Source of the DNA: Lacisediminihabitans sp046156175 | Lineage (GTDB): Bacteria > Actinomycetota > Actinomycetes > Actinomycetales > Microbacteriaceae | Length of the DNA: 64,000 bases | Assembly (NCBI RefSeq): GCF_046156175.1 | Contig: NZ_JAYLVL010000002.1 | Span: 372,001 to 436,000, forward strand | Reading direction: 5' to 3' | Shown here: positions 7,909-16,801 of the stretch, piece by piece | How positions within the stretch are numbered: the first letter of the stretch is position 1 | Layout of the letters: the number at the start of each line of letters is the position of its first letter | Made by a program: the position numbers and the translations under genes | The notes under the pieces: model-generated | What the model saw: only the letters and a program-made list of their open reading frames with translations | What the model was told of the DNA's origin: nothing | Databases searched by the model: none

Positions 7909-7957
7909 ATTTGATCGATCAAATCGACCGGGACCTCGTCTGATTTGAACGATCTAA
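7909..7957. promoter_or_regulatory. Two LacI-type operator-like sites
   Basis: Site 1 is a perfect 16-bp palindrome, ATTTGATCGATCAAAT (7909-7924), with the central CG step common in LacI-family operators. Site 2, ATTTGAACGATCTAA (7943-7957), is a degenerate version with centre-to-centre spacing of about 34 bp, close to three helical turns. Both lie just downstream of the promoter, suiting repression by road-block or looping. Binding is inferred. Confidence 0.65.
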
Positions 7958-8171
7958 GGACAGAGCCGGCCGACCTGCGGATTCCCGCACACCGCCGAGA
8001 CGTCCCGACCGCACCAGCGAACCGACCTGCGACCCAAAGGAGGGCACCGTGGCTACCATCGAGTCCGCACGCGCTTCCCTCGGCCGGCGCTCCCGGTTCG
8101 CCCGCGAAACCCCGGACTCCGCTGACGAAACACAGCGCCCATCACCGGGCACACCCATCCAAGGAGAAATA

Positions 8172-9425
8172 ATGCAAAGACGCACCAACCGCTGGCTGGC
8201 TGCCGGCATCATCGCCACCGTCGGAGTCCTCGCACTCAGCGCCTGCAGCTCGGGCTTCGGCGCGGGCAGCTCCGACAGCTCCGGCGGAAAACTCACCTCC
8301 TCGAAGAAGGCGCTCACCGTGCTGATCGGCTCTAGCGGAGACGCGGAGACGAAGGCGGTCAACAGTGCCGTCGCGGACTGGTCCAAGTCATCCGGAACCG
8401 CCGCAAAGGTCTCGGTGGCCAGCGACCTCAACCAGCAGCTCGCCCAGGGATTCTCCGCCGGAAAGCCGGCTGATGTCTTCTACCTCAGCACCGACGCTCT
8501 CGCCGGTTATGCCTCCAACGGCTCGCTGCTCGCCTACGGCGACAACCTGAAGAACAAGGGCGACTTCTACCCGAGCCTGGTCAAGTCGTTCACCTACGAC
8601 AACAAGTTCTACTGTGCGCCGAAAGACTTCTCGACCCTGGCGCTCGAGATCAACACCGATATGTGGAAGGCCGCTGGACTCACCGATGCGGACATCCCGA
8701 CCACCTGGGACCAGCTCGAGAGCGTGGCGAAGAAGCTCACCACTGACGGTCACGTCGGACTCGGGATCGGGGGCGAATACGCCCGCCTCGGCGCCTTCAT
8801 GGCCCAGGCCGGTGGCAACCTCATGAACGCGGACAGCACGAAGGCGACCGCGAACAGCGCCGAGAGCATCGCGGGGCTCGACTTCGCCAAGAAGCTCATG
8901 GCCGACGGCAGCCTCAAGTATGCCAAGGACCTCGGAGCCGGATGGGGCGGTGAGGCCTTCGGTAAGGGCCTCGCGGCGATGACCATCGAGGGCAACTGGA
9001 TCACCGGTGCGATGACGAGCGACTACCCGACAGTGAAGTACACGATCGCGCCGCTGCCCGCCGGTCCTGCCGGAAAGGGAACGCTGCAGTTCACCAACTG
9101 CTGGGGAATCGCGGCCGACAGCCCGAACCAGGCCGCGGCCGTCAAGCTGGTCGAGAAGCTAACCAGCTCGAGCGACCAACTCGCGTTCTCGACCGCCTTC
9201 GGTCCGATGCCGTCGATCAAGTCCGCCGCGGACGTCTGGAAGAAGGACAACCCCAAGCTGGTGCCGTTCCTCGACGGGGCGTCCTACGCGAAGGGTGTTC
9301 CGGCAGCGAAGGGGGCCGCGGATGTCGTGACCGACCTGAACTCGAAGCTCGAGAGCCTCGCAACGGGAGATCCCAAGACGATCCTCGACGCCACCCAGAA
9401 GAACCTCGAAGCACTGGTCAAGTAG
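8172..9425 (+). CDS. Sugar ABC transporter substrate-binding lipoprotein
   Basis: 417 residues. It begins MQRRTNRWLAAG with a hydrophobic stretch and lipobox LSAC, the lipid-modified Cys being residue 25. The rest is a type 1 extracellular solute-binding domain (MalE/UgpB family). AAGGAGA stands 5 bases before the ATG. A second start signal lies upstream in the same frame: GTG 8049 preceded by AAAGGAGGG, which would add 41 hydrophilic residues before the signal peptide; it may be a vestige or a regulatory leader. The protein delivers an oligosaccharide, perhaps a maltodextrin-like alpha-glucan given the debranching enzyme in the operon, to the permeases encoded next. Confidence 0.92.
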   Translation: MQRRTNRWLAAGIIATVGVLALSACSSGFGAGSSDSSGGKLTSSKKALTVLIGSSGDAETKAVNSAVADWSKSSGTAAKVSVASDLNQQLAQGFSAGKPADVFYLSTDALAGYASNGSLLAYGDNLKNKGDFYPSLVKSFTYDNKFYCAPKDFSTLALEINTDMWKAAGLTDADIPTTWDQLESVAKKLTTDGHVGLGIGGEYARLGAFMAQAGGNLMNADSTKATANSAESIAGLDFAKKLMADGSLKYAKDLGAGWGGEAFGKGLAAMTIEGNWITGAMTSDYPTVKYTIAPLPAGPAGKGTLQFTNCWGIAADSPNQAAAVKLVEKLTSSSDQLAFSTAFGPMPSIKSAADVWKKDNPKLVPFLDGASYAKGVPAAKGAADVVTDLNSKLESLATGDPKTILDATQKNLEALVK

Positions 9426-9430
9426 TCACC

Positions 9431-10645
9431 ATGGCGACTACCACGAGACGGTCTTCCCGCTCCGGACTCCGGGGCGGGGAGGCCCTCTCGGGCTACCTCT
9501 TCACGGCGCCGATGGTCATCCTGCTCGGGCTGTTCCTCGTCGTGCCGGTGCTCATGGCGCTTTGGGTGAGCTTCAGCGACTGGACCGGTCGCGGAAGCCC
9601 GCTCTCGGGCAACGTGCACTTCGTGGGGTTGGAGAACTATTCCGCTCTCCTTGGTGGTGGCGGCCTCGCCGAGCAGGACTTCGGCACCGCGCTCAAGAAC
9701 AACGCCTGGTATGTCGTGCTCGTCGTTCCCCTGCAGACCGCGCTCGCCCTCTTCCTTGCGGTGCTGGTCAACCGGCAGATCCTCAAGGGGCGCGGCTTCT
9801 TCCGCACCGCCTTCTACTTCCCCTCCGTCACGAGCTCGGTGGCCATCACCGTGCTCTGGCTGTTCCTCTTCAACTCCACCGGCGCGGTCAACAAGCTCCT
9901 GTCGTACCTCGGGGTGAAGGGACCCAACTGGTTCAACGATCCCGACGGAATCATCCACAACTTCCTCGGAATGTTCGGTGTGAAGGCCGGCCCGAGTGCA
10001 CTCACGAACTCCACGGCGCTCGGCGTCTCGTGGTGGGACTGGCTCGGCGGGCCATCCGTCGCCATGTTCGCGTTCGTGCTGCTCGCGGTCTTCACGACCA
10101 GCGGCACCTTCATGCTCCTCTTCATCGCGGGGCTGCAGAACCTCGGCGCAGACGTGACCGAAGCCGCGATGATGGATGGCGCGAACGGCTGGCAGCGCTT
10201 CTGGCGGGTCACGCTTCCGCAGCTCCGACCCACGCTGTTCACGGTGCTCACGCTCGGGCTGATCGGCTGCTGGCAGGTCTTCGACCAGATCTACACGGGC
10301 ACAAAGGGCGCTCCGGGCAAAACGACGCTAACCCCGGCGTTCCTCTCCTACCAGTCGGCATTCAATAACCAGCAGTGGGGCCAGGGCGCGGCGATCGCGT
10401 TCCTGCTCTTCATCATCATCGTGCTGTTCACGCTCCTCCAGCGCTGGATCCTCGCCGAGCGCAAGGTCTCGAAGCGGCGGATGCGCGGCTACGAGATCCC
10501 GCCGAAGGACGGCGATCCCGGCGGCCCGAAGGACGACGGTCCCGACGGACCGGACGACTGGCACGACGGCAACGGCCCACTGAAGATCGCGACCGGTATC
10601 GCGGCGAGCCAGATCATCTCGAAGAACCAGGGAGGCTCGCTATGA
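9431..10645 (+). CDS. Sugar ABC transporter permease (MalF type)
   Basis: 404 residues with six to seven hydrophobic helices. The EAA loop that docks the ATPase reads EAAMMDGANGWQRFWRVTLP. The protein is about 100 residues longer than usual: an insertion around residues 165-205 and a hydrophilic tail of about 50 residues rich in Gly, Pro and Asp (for example PPKDGDPGGPKDDGPDGPDD). The tail is in normal frame and codon use, so it looks real. It starts 5 bp after the lipoprotein gene and overlaps the next permease by ATGA. No ATPase gene lies in the operon, so a shared MsiK-type ATPase is likely. Confidence 0.92.
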   Translation: MATTTRRSSRSGLRGGEALSGYLFTAPMVILLGLFLVVPVLMALWVSFSDWTGRGSPLSGNVHFVGLENYSALLGGGGLAEQDFGTALKNNAWYVVLVVPLQTALALFLAVLVNRQILKGRGFFRTAFYFPSVTSSVAITVLWLFLFNSTGAVNKLLSYLGVKGPNWFNDPDGIIHNFLGMFGVKAGPSALTNSTALGVSWWDWLGGPSVAMFAFVLLAVFTTSGTFMLLFIAGLQNLGADVTEAAMMDGANGWQRFWRVTLPQLRPTLFTVLTLGLIGCWQVFDQIYTGTKGAPGKTTLTPAFLSYQSAFNNQQWGQGAAIAFLLFIIIVLFTLLQRWILAERKVSKRRMRGYEIPPKDGDPGGPKDDGPDGPDDWHDGNGPLKIATGIAASQIISKNQGGSL

Positions 10646-11517
10646 GCACCATGACCCCCCGCTCGTTCACGCGCACGGCGAGGCCGAGCGGCGGACTGAT
10701 TGCCGGCCGGTCGATCCTCTACGCGTTGCTCGTCGTGCTCGCGATCGTCTATATCTTCCCGTTCCTCATCCAGGTGGCGACCTCGTTCAAGACGGAAGCG
10801 GATGCCGCGAGCGATCCGCTCTCTCTGGTCCCCGCAACCTTCTCGACGGCGGCCTACGAGCGGCTGTTCCTGCACTCGGACTTTCCGATCTGGTTCAAGA
10901 ACTCGGCGATCGTCACGATCTTCGTCACCGCGGGACGGGTGTTCTTCAACTCCCTCGCCGGCTACGCGCTCGCGCGGCTGAACTTCCGGGGGCGAAACGT
11001 GATGTTCGCGGGCCTGATCGCGGTGATGTCCGTGCCCGGAGTGGTGCTGCTGATCCCGAAGTTCCTCGTGATCAACCAGATCGGCATCTACGATACCTAC
11101 GCCGGAATGATCATCCCGCTGCTCACCGATGCCGCGGGGATCTTCATCATGAAGAACTTCTTCGAGTCCATCCCGGCGAGTGTCGAGGAGCAGGCCCGCA
11201 TCGACGGCGCCGGCACCTTCCGGGTGTTCTGGTCCGTAGTGCTGCCGATGGCGCGCCCCGCGCTCATCACCATCGTCATCCTCTCCTTCCAGGGATCGTG
11301 GAACGAGCTGAGTCACTTCATCGTGTCGACCCAGTCCCCCGATCTCGTGACCCTCACCAAAGGAGTCGCCTCCCTCGCCTCCGGCCAACTCAGCCAGGGC
11401 ACGCAGTATCCGATCAAGCTGGCCGCCGCAGCCATCATGACGGTTCCGGTGGCGGTGATGTTCTTCATCTTCCAGAGGCAGATCATGAACGCGAGCGATG
11501 GGGCGGTGAAGGAGTAG
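10642..11517 (+). CDS. Sugar ABC transporter permease (MalG type)
   Basis: 291 residues, six helices. The EAA loop is EEQARIDGAGTFRVFWSVVLP. The start ATG overlaps the previous stop (ATGA) and has a GGGAGG ribosome site. It pairs with the MalF-type subunit to form the membrane channel of the importer. The N-terminus before helix 1 is basic and Thr/Ser-rich (TPRSFTRTARPSGG), consistent with a cytoplasmic start. Confidence 0.94.
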   Translation: MSTMTPRSFTRTARPSGGLIAGRSILYALLVVLAIVYIFPFLIQVATSFKTEADAASDPLSLVPATFSTAAYERLFLHSDFPIWFKNSAIVTIFVTAGRVFFNSLAGYALARLNFRGRNVMFAGLIAVMSVPGVVLLIPKFLVINQIGIYDTYAGMIIPLLTDAAGIFIMKNFFESIPASVEEQARIDGAGTFRVFWSVVLPMARPALITIVILSFQGSWNELSHFIVSTQSPDLVTLTKGVASLASGQLSQGTQYPIKLAAAAIMTVPVAVMFFIFQRQIMNASDGAVKE

Positions 11518-11579
11518 ACGAGTCGATCCGGCACCTCCCCGCACGCCTTCCGCACGACCACTGAAAGTTCTTGAATCTC

Positions 11580-13622
11580 ATGCTCCCCACGCTGCAGCCG
11601 CTGCTCCACGACACGACCGTCCTGCTCCGAGCGCCGTCCCAGGCCTGGTCGGCTGGTGACGGGACGATCGACGGACGCGGCATCACTGGCATCTATCACT
11701 CGGACATCCGGGTCGTGTCACGCAGTGTGGTGACGGTGGGAGGGCAGTCGGCTGAACCGATCGCGACAGTCCCCTCGGGTGCGGCGAGCACCGTGTTCGT
11801 CGGACTGCTTCGCGGCCTCGACGATCGCACCGCCGACCCGAGGGTGCGACTGCTGCACCGCCGCACGGTCTCGACCACCGGGGTGGCCGAGTCGATCACC
11901 ATCCAGTCGGCGCTCGACACCCGCGTCTCAACGACGGCAACGGTGCAGATCGACAGCGACCTCGCCGAGATGGAGTCCGTGAAGGCGGGCATCGGGGGCG
12001 CCGGCGTGCCCTTCGATGTGTCCCCCCACACGGCGACCTGGGGCCGTGGCGCCGTGCGGGCGACGCTGAACGCCCCGGATGCGGAGGTCACCGGCCACGC
12101 GGACGGCGGCATCCGGCTGGCCTGGCCTCTCGACATCCCCGCGCACGGGTCGGTGACGGTGAGCTGGACGATCGATGCGGGGGATGCCGACGCGGTCGTG
12201 CGCGGGACCACCGACGCCGCCCGCTGGTCCGTCCCGGTGGTGACCGCCGGCGACGATCGCCTCGAACGGTGGGTGACCCAAGCCCTCTCCGACCTGGATG
12301 CCCTGAGGCTCACGACGGTATCGGATCCGGCATCCGAATTCCTGGCCGCCGGCGCACCCTGGTTCTTCACACTGTTCGGCCGGGACTCGCTCTGGGCGGC
12401 CCGCTTCATGCTGCCGCTCGGAACGACCCTTGCCGCCGACACCCTGCGGGTGCTCGCGTCGCTGCAGGGCACCGAATCCGTCGCCGGAAGCGCCGAGCAG
12501 CCCGGCAAGATCATGCACGAGCTGCGCCGGGCGACGCTGTCGATCCCCGGTGAAGCCGTTGTGCTTCCCCCTCTCTATTTCGGCACCGTCGACGCGACTC
12601 CGCTCTGGGTGTGCCTGCTGCACGACGCCTGGAAGTGGGGACTGCCCGAACCCGAAGTCGTGGTGCTCCTCCCGCACCTCGTCGCCGCTCTCGAATGGAT
12701 GCGCGACTACGGGGATGCCGACGGCGACGGCCTGCTCGAATACGTCGATGCCACCGGAACGGGCCTCGCGAACCAGGGCTGGAAGGATTCCGGCGATTCG
12801 GTGCAGTGGCGTGACGGCACCCTCGCCGAGGGCCCGATCGCGCTCTGCGAGGTGCAGGCCTACGCCTACGAGGCGGCGATGCACGGAGCGGAGCTGCTCG
12901 ACCACTTCGGCGTCTCCGGCGCCGGGGAATGGCGCGAGTGGGCGGCCCGACTGCGCACCCGCTTCCATGAGTCGTTCTGGATCGAAGACCCGGCGGGCGC
13001 CTACCCGGCGATCGCGCTGGACTCCTCCAAGCGACCCGTCGATACCGTCACCAGCAACATCGGCCACCTGCTCGGCACCGGTCTGCTCGACTCGCGCCAG
13101 GCCGCCCTCGTCGCCCGTCGACTGGTCTCCCCGCAACTGAATTCGGGTTACGGCCTTCGCACCATGTCCACCGATTCGGAGGGCTACTGGCCGCTCAGCT
13201 ACCACGGCGGCAGCGTCTGGACCCATGACACCGCCATCGCGATCGCCGGACTCGCCCGCGACGGCTTCACCGCGGAGGCCTCCTCCCTCGCGGCCGGGCT
13301 CCTCGCCGCGGCATCAGGTTTCGACTATCGGATGCCCGAGCTGCACTCCGGCGACGCCGCGAGCCAGTTCGGCGCCCCGGTTCCCTACCCCGCCGCGTGT
13401 CGCCCGCAGGCCTGGTCGGCGGCCGCCTCGGTCTCGGTGCTGGCCTCGACGCTCGGACTGCGTCCGGACGCGCCATCCGCGACCCTCGGTGTCTCCCCGC
13501 TGACTATGGTCGGTGCGCTTACGGTGACCGGTCTGAGATTCGGCGGGGAGGCTGTCTCGATCACGGTGAACACCGACGGCGAGGTCACCGCGTCCTCCGG
13601 TGCATCCGTGCAGGTGGAATAG
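11580..13622 (+). CDS. GDE-type glycogen debranching / amylo-alpha-1,6-glucosidase-like protein
   Basis: 680 residues. Residues about 10-210 form the beta-rich N-terminal domain of bacterial and archaeal debranching enzymes (HDTTVLLRAPSQAW, ITGIYHSDIRVVSR). The rest is an (alpha/alpha)6 barrel with the conserved blocks FGRDSLWAARFML and NQGWKDSGDSVQWRDG. Members hydrolyse alpha-1,6 or other alpha-glucosidic bonds in oligosaccharides. No signal peptide is visible, so it acts in the cytoplasm on imported sugar. It follows the permeases after 62 bp and is probably the last gene of the operon. The start is uncertain: TTG 11571 is in frame and neither start has a strong ribosome site. Confidence 0.88.
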   Translation: MLPTLQPLLHDTTVLLRAPSQAWSAGDGTIDGRGITGIYHSDIRVVSRSVVTVGGQSAEPIATVPSGAASTVFVGLLRGLDDRTADPRVRLLHRRTVSTTGVAESITIQSALDTRVSTTATVQIDSDLAEMESVKAGIGGAGVPFDVSPHTATWGRGAVRATLNAPDAEVTGHADGGIRLAWPLDIPAHGSVTVSWTIDAGDADAVVRGTTDAARWSVPVVTAGDDRLERWVTQALSDLDALRLTTVSDPASEFLAAGAPWFFTLFGRDSLWAARFMLPLGTTLAADTLRVLASLQGTESVAGSAEQPGKIMHELRRATLSIPGEAVVLPPLYFGTVDATPLWVCLLHDAWKWGLPEPEVVVLLPHLVAALEWMRDYGDADGDGLLEYVDATGTGLANQGWKDSGDSVQWRDGTLAEGPIALCEVQAYAYEAAMHGAELLDHFGVSGAGEWREWAARLRTRFHESFWIEDPAGAYPAIALDSSKRPVDTVTSNIGHLLGTGLLDSRQAALVARRLVSPQLNSGYGLRTMSTDSEGYWPLSYHGGSVWTHDTAIAIAGLARDGFTAEASSLAAGLLAAASGFDYRMPELHSGDAASQFGAPVPYPAACRPQAWSAAASVSVLASTLGLRPDAPSATLGVSPLTMVGALTVTGLRFGGEAVSITVNTDGEVTASSGASVQVE

Positions 13623-13637
13623 GCCAGCTACCGCTGC

Positions 13638-13685
13638 CCTCGTGGCGGGGGATCTGCCTGCTCACCTCGTGGCGGGGGATCTGCC
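13638..13685. repeat. Short direct repeat between convergent genes
   Basis: The 21-mer CCTCGTGGCGGGGGATCTGCC (starting at 13638) recurs at 13665, a 27-bp period. It sits in the gap between the debranching enzyme and the convergent oxidoreductase. Function unknown. Confidence 0.7.
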
Positions 13686-13760
13686 CGTCCACGGAGGCCT
13701 GGGGTCCCGATCCGCCGGGGGCGCGGTTGTCGAGCGTCCACTCCCGCTGCGAGCGCTCCG

Positions 13761-14855
13761 CTAGAGGTTGGAGAGCAGCGCGACCACCTGGCGGGCGATC
13801 TGCCGTCCGGCTCGATTCGCTCCGATCGTGCTGGCCTGCGGTCCATACCCGGCGAAGAATATACGTCCGTCCTTCCAGGACGACCCCCCGCCGACACTGA
13901 TGCCGCCCTCCTTCTCCCGCAGCTTGAGAGGGGCGAGATGGCGGAGTTCCGGCCGGAATCCGGTGGACCAGACGATCGCATCCGCCGGCTGGAATGTGCC
14001 ATCTGACCAGCGCACTCCGTGCGGTTCGATCGAGGTGAACATCGGTTTGGCGACGAGGGTCCCTCGCTCGATCCCAGCCTGGATGCGGCGGGTCCGGGGC
14101 ACTCCCGTACCGCTGACGATGCTCGGCAGGGCGCGTCCGCTGCGCGCGGCCTCGTCTTGGGCTGCGACCGCTGCGGCCCCCGCCTCCATGTTGAGTTCGC
14201 CCTCGTCGAGGAATTCGATGGGTCGCCGGGATACCCAGGTGAGGCTCTCCGCGCTGCCCTCGAGTTCGAGGAGGAAGCCGATCGCCGAGGTTCCTCCGCC
14301 CACCACGACCACGTTCTGGCCCGCGAAGGCGGCAGCCGACTCATAATTCGTGGTGTGGACATGTCGTCCGGCGAAGTCATTGAATCCCGGGTACCACGGG
14401 ATGAACGGCGACCCCCAAGTGCCGGTGGCGTTGACGACGACATCCGTCTCCAGCGCGCCGATGCCACCGCCCGCCTCGAAACCGACCACCAGGTCGGTGC
14501 CGCGGTTGAAGACGCGCTTCACATCGACCGGGCGCCGCACGCGGAGCTCGTAGTGCTCTTCGTAGCGCGCGTAGTAATCGGCGACGACATCCTTCGCCGG
14601 CTGGGTGCGGTCAGCGGTGTCGAAACTGATGCCGAGTTCGTCCATGCCCGGCAGGTCATTGATGTGGTGGGCCGAGCCGATGCGCAGGGCCTCCCAGCGG
14701 TGCTGCCAGGCGCCACCAGTGCCTGGGCCACGGTCGAGAACGACGAAGTCGGAGCCCGGCTCGAGGCCGAGTCGTCTCAAGTAGAAGGAGACGGACAGTC
14801 CGGCTTGTCCCGCGCCGATCACCACGACAGAGGGGGAGCCAGGCGAGGACGTCAC
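13761..14855 (-). CDS. FAD/NAD(P)-dependent oxidoreductase, flavin monooxygenase-like
   Basis: 364 residues. An FAD-binding GxGxxG is at the N-terminus (VVVIGAGQAGLS), with a second dinucleotide site near the middle (VVVVGGGTSAIGF). The pattern and the ATGTWGSPFIPWYPG block are typical of FMO/CzcO/TrkA-like flavoproteins that use NADPH. The C-terminus has ATG-type WSTGFRPEL and GYGPQASTIGANRAGR motifs of this family. The GTG start at 14855 has TAACGT 6 bp upstream, suggesting a leaderless message. The substrate cannot be inferred; the neighbours give no hint. Confidence 0.87.
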   Translation of the reverse strand: MTSSPGSPSVVVIGAGQAGLSVSFYLRRLGLEPGSDFVVLDRGPGTGGAWQHRWEALRIGSAHHINDLPGMDELGISFDTADRTQPAKDVVADYYARYEEHYELRVRRPVDVKRVFNRGTDLVVGFEAGGGIGALETDVVVNATGTWGSPFIPWYPGFNDFAGRHVHTTNYESAAAFAGQNVVVVGGGTSAIGFLLELEGSAESLTWVSRRPIEFLDEGELNMEAGAAAVAAQDEAARSGRALPSIVSGTGVPRTRRIQAGIERGTLVAKPMFTSIEPHGVRWSDGTFQPADAIVWSTGFRPELRHLAPLKLREKEGGISVGGGSSWKDGRIFFAGYGPQASTIGANRAGRQIARQVVALLSNL

Positions 14856-14915
14856 GCGTCTACGTTAGCCGCCACCGGGAGGGCGGATGGCGGACGCGGC
14901 CGGGGTGCGCGTGCA

Positions 14916-14924
14916 TGCTAAAGT
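14916..14924 (+). promoter_or_regulatory. Extended -10 element for the DUF3073 gene
   Basis: TGCTAAAGT contains an extended -10 (TG, one base, TAAAGT at 14919-14924). Transcription would begin near 14931, about 93 bases before the ATG at 15024. The overlapping small inverted repeat CTAAAG/CTTTAG followed by TTTTT resembles a terminator, but no gene points into it, so a promoter is preferred. Confidence 0.4.
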
Positions 14925-15023
14925 TGGGCTTTAGTTTTTAGTTCCCTATTTGGTCAATCCCGGGCAGCTGTTCGCCAGTCGAGGCTCCGTTCGTCCGGGC
15001 AGGAATCGTGAGGGGGTCAAGCC

Positions 15024-15269
15024 ATGGGGCGCGGCCGTCAAAAAGCAAAGCACACCAAGGTGGCTCGTGAGCTGAAGTACTTCAGCCCGGACACCAACTA
15101 CAACGCGCTCGAACGCGAACTCACGCATCCCGTCACCGGTGCCCCGATCGACCCCAAGCTCGAAGAAGATCTCGAGAAGTGGCCGGAATTCAGCGCGACG
15201 GCCTACTCGCCGGATGTCTCCGGATTCTCGGAAGACGAGTACGAGTCCGACCAGAACAAGACGGCCTAG
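15024..15269 (+). CDS. DUF3073 family small protein
   Basis: 81 residues, beginning MGRGRQKAKHTKVARELKYF, the hallmark start of DUF3073 proteins, which are widespread in actinomycetes and lie near purM/purF. The N-terminal third is basic, and the C-terminal half is acidic and probably disordered (SEDEYESDQNKTA). Function is unknown; the basic start suggests nucleic acid or ribosome binding, which is inference. A GAGGGGG ribosome site stands 6 bases before the ATG. Confidence 0.93.
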   Translation: MGRGRQKAKHTKVARELKYFSPDTNYNALERELTHPVTGAPIDPKLEEDLEKWPEFSATAYSPDVSGFSEDEYESDQNKTA

Positions 15270-15282
15270 GCAGCTCTGCAGC

Positions 15283-15302
15283 GCGCACCCCGTCGGGTGT
15301 GC
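15283..15302 (+). terminator. Candidate hairpin after the DUF3073 gene
   Basis: GCGCACCC and GGGTGTGC pair across a CGTC loop 14 bp after the stop codon (one G-U pair). There is no T-tract, so this is a weak or Rho-type end at best. Confidence 0.35.
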
Positions 15303-15461
15303 TGAGTCGGCGCGACGCATCCGCTCCCCTCCGGTGACCGGGCGAAGGAACGCTACGCCGCGTGCAGAGCGGATGTCGGCCCAGTCCGGCGATCCGCGTC
15401 TCTACCGCCTTCGGTCATGACCGACGTGTCCAACGCATCCGGCACGCTTGCTGTGTTCATA

Positions 15462-15552
15462 ATTCAGGAACCTGTGGGGCGGATGCGGCGGACGAGCGCT
15501 TGCGGGACCTCATCCGTCACTTCGTCCACTTCCGTCCCAGACCTTCCTGAAT
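15462..15552 (+). repeat. 91-bp inverted-repeat element, copy B
   Basis: ATTCAGGAAC on the left and CTTCCTGAAT on the right enclose 71 bp. The interior matches copy C in reverse orientation at 52 of 71 positions without gaps, with GCGGGACCTCATCCGT fully shared. Internal CGGATG and CATCCG can pair inside the outer terminal repeats, so a transcript would fold as a long interrupted hairpin. Confidence 0.85.
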
Positions 15553-15655
15553 GATGGAAACAGGATCTGGATGCTCTAGCGGGATTCTCGGTGCCGGAGA
15601 GGATGCCGAAAGGAGTCTCGACCAGCGGCAGGCTCGACCAGCGGCAACTGACGGG

Positions 15656-16750
15656 CTAGTCGCGGTAGCGACCGACCAGCCGCACGGCACCGCCGTCGAC
15701 ACCCTTGGCGCCCTGGTCGAAGCCGGTGATGTCGCGCGGCACGGTCGAGACCGCGCCGAGGGTCCAGGCCGGGATGCCATCGGCGGCGAGGTGCGCGATC
15801 ACCGCGTCGACCAGGGACGCTTCCACCACGGCGATCATGCCGATGCCGAGATTCCAGGTGCCCTCGGCCTCTTCGAGGTTCATCGATCCCCATTCGGCGA
15901 GCACACGGAAGACCGGTGCCGGCGACCAGGAACTGCGTTCCAGCTCCACCCAGCTGCCCACGGGCAGCACCCGGGCCAGATTGGCCGCAATACCGCCGCC
16001 GGTCACATGGCTGAGTGCATGCACCGCGCCCGGGGCATCCGCCAGCAGGCTCAGCAGGGGGGACGTGTAGAGCCTGGTGGGCTCGAGCAGCACCTCGCCG
16101 ACCAGGCCGCCGAGCTCATCAGACCGATCGAGGAACGAGATGTCCTTCTGGCGGATGATGCTGCGCACGAGCGAGTAGCCGTTTGAGTGCAGGCCGGATG
16201 ATTCGAGGGCGATGACCACGTCGCCATCCGTCACTAGGTGGGCACCGAGCTGGGCATCCGCCTCGACCGCGCCCGTCGCAGCGCCGGCGACGTCGTAGTC
16301 ATCCGGGGCGAGAAGTCCGGGATGCTCGGCGGTCTCGCCCCCCACGAGGGCGGTGCCGGTCTCGCTGCAGCCAAGTGCGATTCCCGCAACGATGTCGGCG
16401 ATGCGGCTCGGCACGACCTTGCCGCAGGCGATGTAGTCGGTCATGAACAGCGGAGTCGCTCCGACGACCACGATGTCGTCGACGACCATTCCGACCAGGT
16501 CGATGCCGATCGTGTCGTGCTTGTCGATGGCCTGGGCGATCGCGACCTTCGTGCCGACCCCGTCGGTGGATGTCGCGAGCAGTGGCCGCTGGAAGGAGGT
16601 GAGGAACGACACGTCGAAGAGCCCGGCGAAGCCGCCGACGCCACCGACGACCCGTGGCCCGTGGGTGGCCGAGACCGCCGACTTCATGAGTTCGACAGCG
16701 AGGTCTCCGGCCGCCGTATCGACGCCCGCCTCGGCGTACTTGTCGGCCAT
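15656..16750 (-). CDS. purM: Phosphoribosylformylglycinamidine cyclo-ligase
   Basis: 364 residues from the ATG at 16750 (YAEAGVDTAAGDLAVE), typical PurM length. It catalyses the ATP-dependent closure of FGAM to aminoimidazole ribotide, step 5 of purine synthesis. Visible motifs are STDGVGTK, the ATP-site IGIDLVGMVVDDIVVVGA, GGETAEHPG and the HVTGGGIAANLAR block. In many actinomycetes purM follows purF in the same direction; here the two are back to back with 74 bp between starts, so both promoters must lie in that gap. Longer in-frame extensions to 16819 would run through the purF leader and are rejected. Confidence 0.96.
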   Translation of the reverse strand: MADKYAEAGVDTAAGDLAVELMKSAVSATHGPRVVGGVGGFAGLFDVSFLTSFQRPLLATSTDGVGTKVAIAQAIDKHDTIGIDLVGMVVDDIVVVGATPLFMTDYIACGKVVPSRIADIVAGIALGCSETGTALVGGETAEHPGLLAPDDYDVAGAATGAVEADAQLGAHLVTDGDVVIALESSGLHSNGYSLVRSIIRQKDISFLDRSDELGGLVGEVLLEPTRLYTSPLLSLLADAPGAVHALSHVTGGGIAANLARVLPVGSWVELERSSWSPAPVFRVLAEWGSMNLEEAEGTWNLGIGMIAVVEASLVDAVIAHLAADGIPAWTLGAVSTVPRDITGFDQGAKGVDGGAVRLVGRYRD

Positions 16751-16801
16751 TCGTTTTCCGTTCTCAAAGCGTGAAAGACTGGAGTAAATCACCCCCAACT
16801 C

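Larger units (their letters stand above)
15270..15655. other. Gene-free region between DUF3073 and purM
   Basis: 386 bp between convergent genes. It holds the hairpin at 15283, one 91-bp inverted-repeat element at 15462-15552 and a short direct repeat (CTCGACCAGCGGCA, twice near 15617-15644). I found no coding region with plausible codon use or ribosome site. Confidence 0.7.

Noticed and set aside
7945..8172. 75-codon open frame in the leader of the sugar operon
   Set aside because: Starts inside the second operator, lacks a ribosome site and has Pro/Arg/Ala composition typical of random high-GC frames.
14918..14939. CTAAAG/CTTTAG hairpin followed by T's as an intrinsic terminator
   Set aside because: No gene transcribes into it from either side (both neighbours diverge). 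It fits better as the DUF3073 promoter.
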